NCBI GenBank assembly: GCA_946539855.1
Contig: CAMNHV010000019.1
Coordinates: 1-36,108 of the forward strand
Length of the DNA stretch: 36,108 nt
DNA from: CAG-791 sp002449595
Lineage (GTDB): Bacteria > Bacillota > Clostridia > Lachnospirales > Lachnospiraceae
Direction: 5' to 3'
Under the pieces are notes generated by a model. The model worked only from the letters and a program-made list of their open reading frames with translations. It was not told the origin of the DNA and ran no database searches. The position numbers and the translations under genes are program-made. This document shows, one piece after another, positions 28,520-35,563 of this stretch (positions within the stretch are counted from its first letter, which is position 1; each line of letters starts with the position of its first letter).

Positions 28520-28542
28520 GGGCGGCGAGGGAGGAGTCAACA

Positions 28543-29553
28543 ATGAAAAAGCTGATTGCAATGATCCTGACAGCATCCATGGTCCTGGGACTGACCGCGT
28601 GTGCCGCCGCACCGGCCGCGGCTCCCGCACCTGCGGAGACGAAAGAAGAGGCCGCAGAGCCCGCGGAAGAGCCGGCTGCCGAGGAAGAAACCGAAGTGGA
28701 AGAGCCGGCGGCGGAAGCGCCGTCTGCTGAGGAAGAAACCGAAGCGGAAGAGCCGGCAGCGAAAGAATCGGCCGCCGGGGAAGAAGACGTCGTCCGGCCC
28801 GCGGAGATCCAGGTGTTCATCGCGGCGAGCCTGAGCACGGTCATGGACGTGATCGCGCAGAACTTTAACGAGAAGTACCCGGACATCAAGGTCGTGTATA
28901 ACGCGGACAGCTCTGGCAAGCTTCTGACACAGATCGAGGAGGGATACGCCTGCGACGTGTTCTTCTCCGCAGCCCAGAAGCAGATGAATACGCTCGAGCA
29001 GGACGACGGACTTGTCGTCGAGGGAACGCGGCACAACGTCGTGAACAATCAGGTCGTCGTCGTTACGCTGAAGGACAGCGGCACGGCTGTGACCGGTCTC
29101 GCCGACATCGGCAAGGCGGAGAGCATCGCCCTCGCGGACGGCTCGGTCCCGGTCGGCAGATACTCCCGCGTCGCGATGATGAATCTCGGCCTCCTGCCGG
29201 AGACGGAGGACGCGTCCGCCTACACGACGCAGGAAGTCTCCGAGGCGCTGGGCGGCGTCGAGATCTCGGAGCAGTCGAACGTCTCCAAGGTCCTCGCGGC
29301 CGTGGTCGAGGGATCCTGCGAAGTCGGCACGACTTACTACTCCGATACCTACGGCTATGAAGACAAGCTCGACATCCTTGAAAAGGTCTCCTACGACCTC
29401 ACCGGCAACGTGATCTATCCCATCGCGCAGGTGGTCAACGAGGAGGCGGACGAGAACGAGGTCAAGGCTGCGAAGCTTTTCGTCGACTACTGCGTCTCCG
29501 ACGAGGCGAAGGCGGTCTTTGATTCCTATTATTTCGACACGAACGTCGAGTGA
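28543..29553 (+). CDS. modA: Molybdate ABC importer substrate-binding lipoprotein ModA
   Basis: This 336-residue protein has a signal peptide and lipobox (GLTAC, Cys20). A long acidic Ala/Glu/Pro tether (about residues 21-85) follows, then a ModA-type binding domain starting IQVFIAASLSTVMDVIAQNF, with VYNADSSGKLLTQIEEG and DVFFSAAQKQMN. ModA captures molybdate or tungstate outside the cell. Ser residues in AASLS and NADSSG are expected ligands. GGGAGGAG precedes the ATG. The tether contains a 16-codon tandem repeat. It is followed by modB and modC, forming a complete importer inside the cofactor operon. Confidence 0.94.
   Translation: MKKLIAMILTASMVLGLTACAAAPAAAPAPAETKEEAAEPAEEPAAEEETEVEEPAAEAPSAEEETEAEEPAAKESAAGEEDVVRPAEIQVFIAASLSTVMDVIAQNFNEKYPDIKVVYNADSSGKLLTQIEEGYACDVFFSAAQKQMNTLEQDDGLVVEGTRHNVVNNQVVVVTLKDSGTAVTGLADIGKAESIALADGSVPVGRYSRVAMMNLGLLPETEDASAYTTQEVSEALGGVEISEQSNVSKVLAAVVEGSCEVGTTYYSDTYGYEDKLDILEKVSYDLTGNVIYPIAQVVNEEADENEVKAAKLFVDYCVSDEAKAVFDSYYFDTNVE
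28681..28760 (+). repeat. 48-bp tandem repeat in the modA tether
   Basis: A segment beginning GAGGAAGAAACCGAAG at 28681 recurs at 28729, offset 48 bases (16 codons) with few changes over about 32 bases. Both encode EEETE(V/A)EEPAA. It lengthens the flexible linker between lipid anchor and binding domain. Confidence 0.85.
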
Positions 29554-29588
29554 CGCCATCCGGCTGAACGGAGCGGATGAGCCTGTGG

Positions 29589-29623
29589 CCGGCGGCTTTG
29601 AGGCGGGTGCTTAAGGCCGCCGG
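29589..29623 (+). other. GC-rich hairpin between modA and modB
   Basis: CCGGCGGC (29589-29596) pairs with GCCGCCGG (29616-29623), with no T-run after it. Such stems between the binding-protein gene and the permease gene often trap the longer modA message, giving more binding protein than permease. This role is an inference. Confidence 0.5.
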
Positions 29624-29649
29624 TCTCCGGATCGTGAAAGGCTGTAACC

Positions 29650-30354
29650 ATGAACGGATTACTGGAAATCCTGCGGGGACTCGACTGGAGCCCGCTGTGG
29701 ATCTCTCTTAAGACCGGCGTCGTGGCGACGATCCTCTCGTTCTTTCTCGGGATCCTCGCGGCAAGACGCCTGATGTACGCCGGCCCCGGCAAAAAATCGG
29801 TCCTCGACGGCATCCTGACGCTTCCGATGGTCCTGCCGCCGACGGTCGCGGGCTTCTTCCTGCTGCTTCTGTTCAGCAGGCGGAGGCCGCTCGGAATACT
29901 GCTGTACCGGCAGTTCGGGATCAAGGTCGTGCAGTCCTGGCTCGGATGCATCATCGCCGCGACGGTAATTGCTTTTCCCTTAATGTACCGCAACGCGCGC
30001 GCCGCCTTCGAGCAGGTCGACATCAGCCTGATCCACGCCGGGCGCACGCTTGGAATGCCCGACCGCGAGATCTTCTGGAAGGTCGTGCTGCCGAACGCCG
30101 GGCCGGGCGTCGCGAGCGGCACGATCCTCACCTTCGCGAGGGCGCTCGGGGAGTACGGCGCGACGTCCATGCTCGCGGGCAACATCCCGGGCAAGACGGC
30201 GACGGTCTCGCAGCGGATCGCGATGGTGATCCAGGACCAGAATTACCTGACGGCAGGGATCTGGGTCGGGATCGTTCTCCTGATCGCGTTTCTTTCGATC
30301 TTCCTGATGAACTGGGTCTCCGGCAAGGCGATCCGGAATGTGGAGCGGTGGTAG
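29650..30354 (+). CDS. modB: Molybdate ABC importer permease ModB
   Basis: This 234-residue membrane protein has about five to six helices. The permease EAA loop appears as ARALGEYGATSMLAGNIPGKT, the characteristic ModB/CysT form that contacts the ATPase. VLPPTVAGFFLLLLF is another family block. Length fits ModB (about 225-230). AAAGG lies shortly before the ATG. modC follows after six bases. Confidence 0.95.
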   Translation: MNGLLEILRGLDWSPLWISLKTGVVATILSFFLGILAARRLMYAGPGKKSVLDGILTLPMVLPPTVAGFFLLLLFSRRRPLGILLYRQFGIKVVQSWLGCIIAATVIAFPLMYRNARAAFEQVDISLIHAGRTLGMPDREIFWKVVLPNAGPGVASGTILTFARALGEYGATSMLAGNIPGKTATVSQRIAMVIQDQNYLTAGIWVGIVLLIAFLSIFLMNWVSGKAIRNVERW

Positions 30355-30360
30355 CGGAAG

Positions 30361-31452
30361 ATGGAACTCGAGGTGAAGATCCGGAAGAAGCTCGGCGGAT
30401 TCCGGATGGATATGGAATTTCAGGCGAAGGCCGGGCGCACGGGGATCCTCGGGGCATCCGGCTGCGGCAAGTCCATGACACTGAAGGCGATCGCGGGGAT
30501 CGTGACGCCGGATGAGGGAAGGATCGTGCTGAACGGGAGAGTGCTTTTCGACGCGGAGCGGAAGATCAATATCCCGCCGCAGGAGAGAAACGCCGGCTAC
30601 CTCTTTCAGAACTACGCGCTGTTCCCGAATATGAGCGTGGAGCAGAACATCGCGGCAGGCCTCAGGGGCAGGGACGCCGGAGGAAGGGCGGCGCGGGAAA
30701 AGCGCGTCGCGGAGATGATCCGGATGTTCGGCCTCACAGGTCTGGAAAAGCTGCTTCCCCGCAGCCTCTCGGGCGGTCAGCAGCAGAGAGTCGCACTCGC
30801 CAGGATCCTGGCCTATAAGCCTGAGGTGATCCTTCTGGACGAGCCCTTTTCGGCGCTCGACGCCTATCTGAAGGACCGGCTGCAGGAGGAACTGCTGGAG
30901 TATCTTGCGGAATACGACGGACTCATCCTGATGGTCTCCCACAGCCGGGACGAGATCTACCGCTTTGCGGACGAACTTATCATCATGGGACGGGGACAGG
31001 TCGAGGTGCAGGGCGGCGTGCGCGAGGTGTTCCGCGATCCGCACACGAAGGCGGCGGCGATCCTCACCGGGTGCAAGAATTTCTCCGCCGCGGAACGGCT
31101 CTCCGATCACGCGCTGCTCGCGCGGGACTGGGGAATCGAACTGCACACGGAAAAGGTGCTGCCACAGCACTTCAACTGTATTGGCTACCGGGCGCATTTT
31201 CTTGAGCCCGTCTACGGCGCGCGGAAGGAAAACTGCATCGCGTTCCGGCTCCACGGACAGAGGGACCTGCCTTTTGAGAAAAACTTCTATATCCGGCCGG
31301 AGAAGGACGGATACGCGCGGGAGCACGTGATCACCTGGTTCGTACAGCGCGGCGGGTGGGCTGCGCTGGAGGAGAGGGGCAAGCCGGACTATCTGCAGCT
31401 GAAGGAGGACGGGATCCTTTTCCTGCAGGATGGAACCGGAGAGAACGAGTAA
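30361..31452 (+). CDS. modC: Molybdate ABC importer ATPase ModC
   Basis: This 363-residue ATPase drives the ModAB importer. It has Walker A GASGCGKS, a Q-loop in YLFQNYALFPNMSVEQNI, signature LSGGQQQRVALAR, Walker B VILLDEPFSALD and an H-loop VSHSRDE. After about residue 240 comes a C-terminal regulatory region of about 120 residues that does not read as a standard MOP/TOBE repeat; it contains FNCIGYRAHFLEP and may be a clostridial variant of the oxyanion-sensing domain. The ribosome binding site is weak and the modB stop is only six bases away, so translation is probably coupled. Confidence 0.94.
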   Translation: MELEVKIRKKLGGFRMDMEFQAKAGRTGILGASGCGKSMTLKAIAGIVTPDEGRIVLNGRVLFDAERKINIPPQERNAGYLFQNYALFPNMSVEQNIAAGLRGRDAGGRAAREKRVAEMIRMFGLTGLEKLLPRSLSGGQQQRVALARILAYKPEVILLDEPFSALDAYLKDRLQEELLEYLAEYDGLILMVSHSRDEIYRFADELIIMGRGQVEVQGGVREVFRDPHTKAAAILTGCKNFSAAERLSDHALLARDWGIELHTEKVLPQHFNCIGYRAHFLEPVYGARKENCIAFRLHGQRDLPFEKNFYIRPEKDGYAREHVITWFVQRGGWAALEERGKPDYLQLKEDGILFLQDGTGENE

Positions 31453-31522
31453 GGAAGAGGGGCGGAGAGCCCGGATAAGGAGAGCCGGAGCAGAGAACTT
31501 GCATCAGGAAAGCGGGAACGGC

Positions 31523-32017
31523 ATGGAGAAGGAATTTACACATTTCGACGAACACGGCAACGCATATATGGTCGACGTCGCGGAAAAGGACGTGACGCAG
31601 AGGGAGGCCCTGGCATCCGGAAGGATCCTGATGTCGGATGACGCCTACCGCGCGGTTCTCGGGAAGAAAGTCAAAAAGGGGGACGTCTTCACCGTCGCGC
31701 AGGTCGCGGGCATCATGGGCGTCAAGAACACATCCGCGCTGATTCCCATGTGCCACACGCTGCTTCTGACGAACGCGAAAGTGTGGTTTGAGACGGATGA
31801 CGAGGCCCGTTCCATCACCGCTTTCTGCCGCGTGAAGTGTGAGGGAAAGACCGGCGTGGAGATGGAGGCGCTGACCGGCGTCAGCGTCGCGCTCCTGACG
31901 GTCTATGACATGTGTAAGGCGATCGACCAGCGGATGGAGATCGGGGAGATCCGCCTGCTGGAAAAGACGGGAGGCAGGAGCGGACACTTTTTCCGGGAAA
32001 CCGCGGGACGATCGTGA
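31523..32017 (+). CDS. moaC: Cyclic pyranopterin monophosphate synthase MoaC
   Basis: This 164-residue enzyme turns 3',8-cyclo-7,8-dihydro-GTP, the MoaA product, into cyclic pyranopterin monophosphate. Family motifs are MVDVAEKDVTQREALASG, LIPMCHTLLL and KTGVEMEALTGVSVALLTVY, followed by DMCKA, with the active-site Lys region near the end. Length matches MoaC (about 160). The frame runs 31 codons upstream into modC, but the ATG at 31523 gives the family length. It is the last gene of the operon and is followed by a terminator. moaD, moaE and moeB are not in this window. Confidence 0.96.
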   Translation: MEKEFTHFDEHGNAYMVDVAEKDVTQREALASGRILMSDDAYRAVLGKKVKKGDVFTVAQVAGIMGVKNTSALIPMCHTLLLTNAKVWFETDDEARSITAFCRVKCEGKTGVEMEALTGVSVALLTVYDMCKAIDQRMEIGEIRLLEKTGGRSGHFFRETAGRS

Positions 32018-32095
32018 GTGCGTGGAGGTGGCAGCAGTGCCGGCAAAGGGCGGAAAAATGTAAAAACTGAGTAAAATACAACATATGAGCAGCCG

Positions 32096-32148
32096 AATGG
32101 AGGCCTTGGTTTGTGTAAAGTGCACAAATCTGAGCCTCCATTTTCGTT
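32096..32148 (+). terminator. Terminator of the moeA-like/moaA/modABC/moaC operon
   Basis: AATGGAGGC (32096-32104) pairs with GCCTCCATT (32134-32142), and an inner stem TTTGTG (32110-32115) pairs with CACAAA (32123-32128). The run TTTTCGTT follows. It lies about 80 bases after moaC. Confidence 0.8.
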
Positions 32149-32153
32149 GAATA

Positions 32154-32198
32154 GTATTCCAGTGTAAGTTGAAAGAGATTCCGAGGGGGGAATATGAT
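32154..32198 (+). promoter_or_regulatory. Promoter and upstream box of the hydroxylase operon
   Basis: TTGAAA (32169-32174) and TATGAT (32193-32198) are 18 bases apart. GTATTCCA (32154-32161) ends seven bases before the -35, exactly as at 25253-25260. Both have AAG directly before the -35. Inverted copies of TTGTATT lie at 32075 and 32208. Confidence 0.6.
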
Positions 32199-32243
32199 TA
32201 TTGTAAGAATACAATTTGTGTGCACTGCGTGCGGAGGATTGAG

Positions 32244-32504
32244 ATGGAAGGCGAACTGTACGAGATTTCTGCCAGCATGATCACGGTGGAAGTGAAGGAT
32301 GAGGCCACGGGGAAGGTGTACCGCAGGGAACTGCCGGTAGATTTTTATGAGAATGCGAACTTCCTGCGGCTGTCCGGAGAGAATCTCGACGGGAGCACCT
32401 CCCAGCTCGTGTTCTACTCCTCGAGGGGGCTGGAAAGGATCAGAGACCTGACCGGCGGCGGAGCGGACCACGACCCGTGCGGCGGACACTCCGGGAAGGC
32501 GTGA
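32244..32504 (+). CDS. Small unknown protein upstream of the molybdenum hydroxylase
   Basis: This 86-residue protein starts at an ATG preceded by GCGGAGGA at good spacing; the frame runs 25 codons further upstream without a better site. The first 70 residues look like a small beta-rich domain (EGELYEISASMITVEVKD, later VYRRELPVDFYENANFLRLS). The tail DHDPCGGHSGKA has His, Asp and Cys that could bind a metal. No membrane segment or signal is seen. I do not recognise the family. It lies between the hydroxylase promoter and the hydroxylase gene, 91 bases upstream, so it is probably cotranscribed and may assist assembly or electron transfer. Confidence 0.65.
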   Translation: MEGELYEISASMITVEVKDEATGKVYRRELPVDFYENANFLRLSGENLDGSTSQLVFYSSRGLERIRDLTGGGADHDPCGGHSGKA

Positions 32505-32595
32505 GCGCATCCCGGGAGCGGCGCACCGCCTCAGCCGCGCGCTGCGATTGTATCATGGGGTAGCAACTTGTAATTTCACAAAAAGGAGGTTAGGT

Positions 32596-35349
32596 ATGAT
32601 TCGTAAAACACTTGTGATCAACGGTGTGACACGCCAGCTGATCCTCGACCAGGACGAGACCCTGGCGAAGGTACTGCGTGAGCACCTGCTCCTCACAGGC
32701 TGCAAGATCGGCTGCGGCGAGGGACACTGCGGCGCCTGCAACGTCATCGTTGACGGCAAGGTCACCAAGTCCTGCGTTGTGAAGATCAGCCGGATCCGCG
32801 ACAATGCGGAGATCACGACGATCGAAGGCATCGGCACCATCAGCGACATGCATCCGCTGCAGGTCGCATGGATGGCGCACGGCTGCGCGCAGTGCGGCTT
32901 CTGTACGCCCGGCTTCATTATCAGTGCGAAAGTCCTTCTCGATGAGAACCCGAATCCGACCAGGGAAGAGGTCCGCGACTGGTTCAACAAGACCAGGAAC
33001 CTCTGCCGCTGCACAGGATACAAGCCTCTGGTAGATGCAGTTATGGATGCGGCTGCGGTCATCCGCGGCGAGAAGTCGAAGGAAGACCTGGTCTTCCAGC
33101 CGACCGGCGACAGCATCAAGGGAACGAAATACATCCGTCCTTCAGCGGCCCAGAAGGTCACCGGCACATGGGACTTCGGCGCTGACGACGCGCTCAAGAT
33201 GCCTGAGAATACGCTTCGCCTTGCACTTGTCCAGGCGAAGGTCTCCCACGCGAACATCCTCGGGATCGACACCGCTGAGGCGGAGAAGATGCCCGGCGTC
33301 TTCAAGATCATCACTGCAAAGGATATCGTCGCTGCAGGCGGCAAGAACCGCATCAACGGCCTGGTCATGCTTCCGCTGAACAACAAGACGGACGGCTGGG
33401 AGAGACCGGTCCTTTGCGACGACAAGATCTTCCAGTTCGGCGACGCGATCGCGATCGTTGCGGCGGATACGGAAGAGCACGCGAGAGCGGCTGCGGATGC
33501 GGTCAAGGTCGACATCGAAGAGCTGCCCGCATACATGAACGCCATGGACGCGATCGCAGAGGACGCGATCGAGATCCATCCCGGCATCCCGAATGCTTAC
33601 TATGAGACCAACTGCATCAAGGGACCTGACTTCGACTTCGACAGCGCTCCGAACGTCGTCGAGATCGAGAGCTACTGCTCGCGTCAGCCGCACCTGCATC
33701 TGGAGCCCGACTGCGGCTATGCCTACATCGATGAAGACGGCATGGTCACCGTTCACAGCAAATCCATCGGTATCCATCTCCATATGCCGATGATCGCTGA
33801 CGGCATCGGCGTCCCGATGGAGAAGCTTCGCCTGGTCCAGAACCACGCCGGCGGCACGTTCGGCTACAAGTTCTCCCCGACCAACGAGGCGATCCTCGGC
33901 GCTGCGGCGAAGATCTGCGAGAGACCTGTCTCCCTGGTCTTCAACCAGTTCCAGAACATCACCTACACCGGCAAGAGATCCCCTGCCTTCATGCACATCA
34001 AGCTGGCAGCGGACGAGAACGGCAAGCTTCTCGGCCTGTGGGGCAACAACTATGTGGACCACGGCCCGTATTCCGAGTTCGGCGACCTGCTGACCCACAG
34101 ACTCAGCCAGTTCACCGGCGCGGGCTATCACATCCCGACCATCCGCAACAAGTCCACGACGGTCTTCACGAACCATGCGTGGGGCTCCGCATTCCGTGCA
34201 TACGGTTCTCCGCAGTCCTTCATGGGCTCCGAGATCGCGATCGACGTCCTTGCGGCGAAGATGGGCATGGATCCGTTCGATATCCGTGAGCTGAACTGCT
34301 ACAAGGAATCCGAAGGCTCCACGACCCCGACCGGTTACAAGCCGGACGTCTACTGCCTTGAGGAAATGTACAAGAAGGCACGCCCGCTGTACGAGGCAGG
34401 CAAGAAGAGAGTTGCGGAGAAGAACGCAGCTTCCGACGGCCGCTATAAATACGGCATCGGCGTCTCCTCCGGCGTCTACGGCTGCGGCCTTGACGGCGTT
34501 GACTCCTCGCAGGCATACGCGGAACTGAATCCGGACGGAACCGTCACGATCTACGTCTCCTGGGAAGATCACGGACAGGGCGCCGACATGGGCGCGCTCG
34601 TATCCGCTCATGAGACCCTCCGTCAGGCGGGCATCACGCCGGATATGATCCACCTTGTCATGAACGACACCAAGTACACGCCGAACTCCGGCCCTGCAGG
34701 CGGATCCCGTTCGCAGGTCATGTCCGGCAACGCGTGCCGTCTCGCGGCTGAGAACCTCCTGGCTGCGATGAAGAAGGAAGACGGAACTTATCGCACGTAC
34801 GATGAGATGAAGGCCGAAGGCATCGAGACGAAGGTCCTCGGACAGTGGGTCGCGACCTACTGCGCGGAGCATCCGATCGATCAGGAGACCGCTCAGGGCG
34901 AACCTTTCTCGGTCTATATGTACACGATCTTCCTTCCGGAAGTCTGTGTCGATACGCAGACCGGCAAGGTCAAAGTCGAGAAGTTCACGGTCGTCGCCGA
35001 CGTCGGCACGATCATGAACAAGCTCCTCGTCGACGGCAACTTCTACGGCGGCCTGGCACAGGGCATCGGCCTTGCGCTCAGCGAGGACTTCGACGATCTG
35101 TCCAAGCACACCAACCTGATGAGATGCGGCATCCCGTATCCGAACGACGTGCCGGATGACATCGAACTGCACTATGTTGAGACCTACCGTCCCGAGGGCC
35201 CTTACGGGGCAGCGGGCTGCGGCGAGGCTCCGCTGGATGCACCGCACCCGGCGATCCTGAACGCGATCTACAACGCGACCGGCGCAAGGATCATGAAGAT
35301 CCCGGCAAGACCGGAAGTCGTTCTGGAAGCGCTGAAGGAACTTGCCTGA
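32596..35349 (+). CDS. mop: Mop-type molybdenum aldehyde oxidoreductase, single chain
   Basis: This 917-residue enzyme matches Desulfovibrio gigas aldehyde oxidoreductase (907 residues) along its whole length. The plant-type [2Fe-2S] cluster uses Cys40, Cys45, Cys48 and Cys60; the second uses Cys100, Cys103, Cys137 and Cys139, the same numbering as in D. gigas. The molybdenum domain carries the catalytic Glu877 (GAAGCGEAPL; Glu869 in D. gigas). Residues lining the D. gigas aldehyde pocket are kept in YSEFGDLLT and RAYGSPQS. There is no FAD domain, so electrons must pass to a separate partner. The family oxidises aldehydes to acids using molybdopterin cytosine dinucleotide. Automated labels such as xanthine dehydrogenase are less fitting. 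A very strong AAAAGGAGG precedes the ATG. Substrate unproven. Confidence 0.92.
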   Translation: MIRKTLVINGVTRQLILDQDETLAKVLREHLLLTGCKIGCGEGHCGACNVIVDGKVTKSCVVKISRIRDNAEITTIEGIGTISDMHPLQVAWMAHGCAQCGFCTPGFIISAKVLLDENPNPTREEVRDWFNKTRNLCRCTGYKPLVDAVMDAAAVIRGEKSKEDLVFQPTGDSIKGTKYIRPSAAQKVTGTWDFGADDALKMPENTLRLALVQAKVSHANILGIDTAEAEKMPGVFKIITAKDIVAAGGKNRINGLVMLPLNNKTDGWERPVLCDDKIFQFGDAIAIVAADTEEHARAAADAVKVDIEELPAYMNAMDAIAEDAIEIHPGIPNAYYETNCIKGPDFDFDSAPNVVEIESYCSRQPHLHLEPDCGYAYIDEDGMVTVHSKSIGIHLHMPMIADGIGVPMEKLRLVQNHAGGTFGYKFSPTNEAILGAAAKICERPVSLVFNQFQNITYTGKRSPAFMHIKLAADENGKLLGLWGNNYVDHGPYSEFGDLLTHRLSQFTGAGYHIPTIRNKSTTVFTNHAWGSAFRAYGSPQSFMGSEIAIDVLAAKMGMDPFDIRELNCYKESEGSTTPTGYKPDVYCLEEMYKKARPLYEAGKKRVAEKNAASDGRYKYGIGVSSGVYGCGLDGVDSSQAYAELNPDGTVTIYVSWEDHGQGADMGALVSAHETLRQAGITPDMIHLVMNDTKYTPNSGPAGGSRSQVMSGNACRLAAENLLAAMKKEDGTYRTYDEMKAEGIETKVLGQWVATYCAEHPIDQETAQGEPFSVYMYTIFLPEVCVDTQTGKVKVEKFTVVADVGTIMNKLLVDGNFYGGLAQGIGLALSEDFDDLSKHTNLMRCGIPYPNDVPDDIELHYVETYRPEGPYGAAGCGEAPLDAPHPAILNAIYNATGARIMKIPARPEVVLEALKELA

Positions 35350-35445
35350 TCAGCATGACACATGAAACAAGGCGGGACGCCGCATAGCGCCACCGCACAG
35401 GAGCCGGGCGGCACAGCGGAGCGATCCGCTGCGCCGGCCCGGAGG

Positions 35446-35477
35446 CAAAGAGGCGGGAGACCGCCTCTTTGTGTTTT
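35446..35477 (+). terminator. Terminator of the hydroxylase operon
   Basis: A perfect 11-bp stem, CAAAGAGGCGG (35446-35456) with CCGCCTCTTTG (35461-35471), closes a GAGA tetraloop and is followed by TGTTTT. It separates the hydroxylase from the following oxidoreductase gene. Confidence 0.9.
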
Positions 35478-35563
35478 AAATGCGCGATGAGCCGTGCGCG
35501 AATCGCCGGCATGGCTCATAATAGAACGAGAAGGATCATTAATCATAACGCAGGGGAAATGCG

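Noticed and set aside
28397..28542. Known Moco riboswitch
   Set aside because: The leader has pairing arms, but I could not identify the conserved Moco RNA core by eye, so only an unnamed hairpin is reported.
32596..35349. Call as xanthine dehydrogenase
   Set aside because: The one-chain layout without FAD, the D. gigas-like Cys numbering and the aldehyde-pocket motifs fit Mop-type aldehyde oxidoreductase better.
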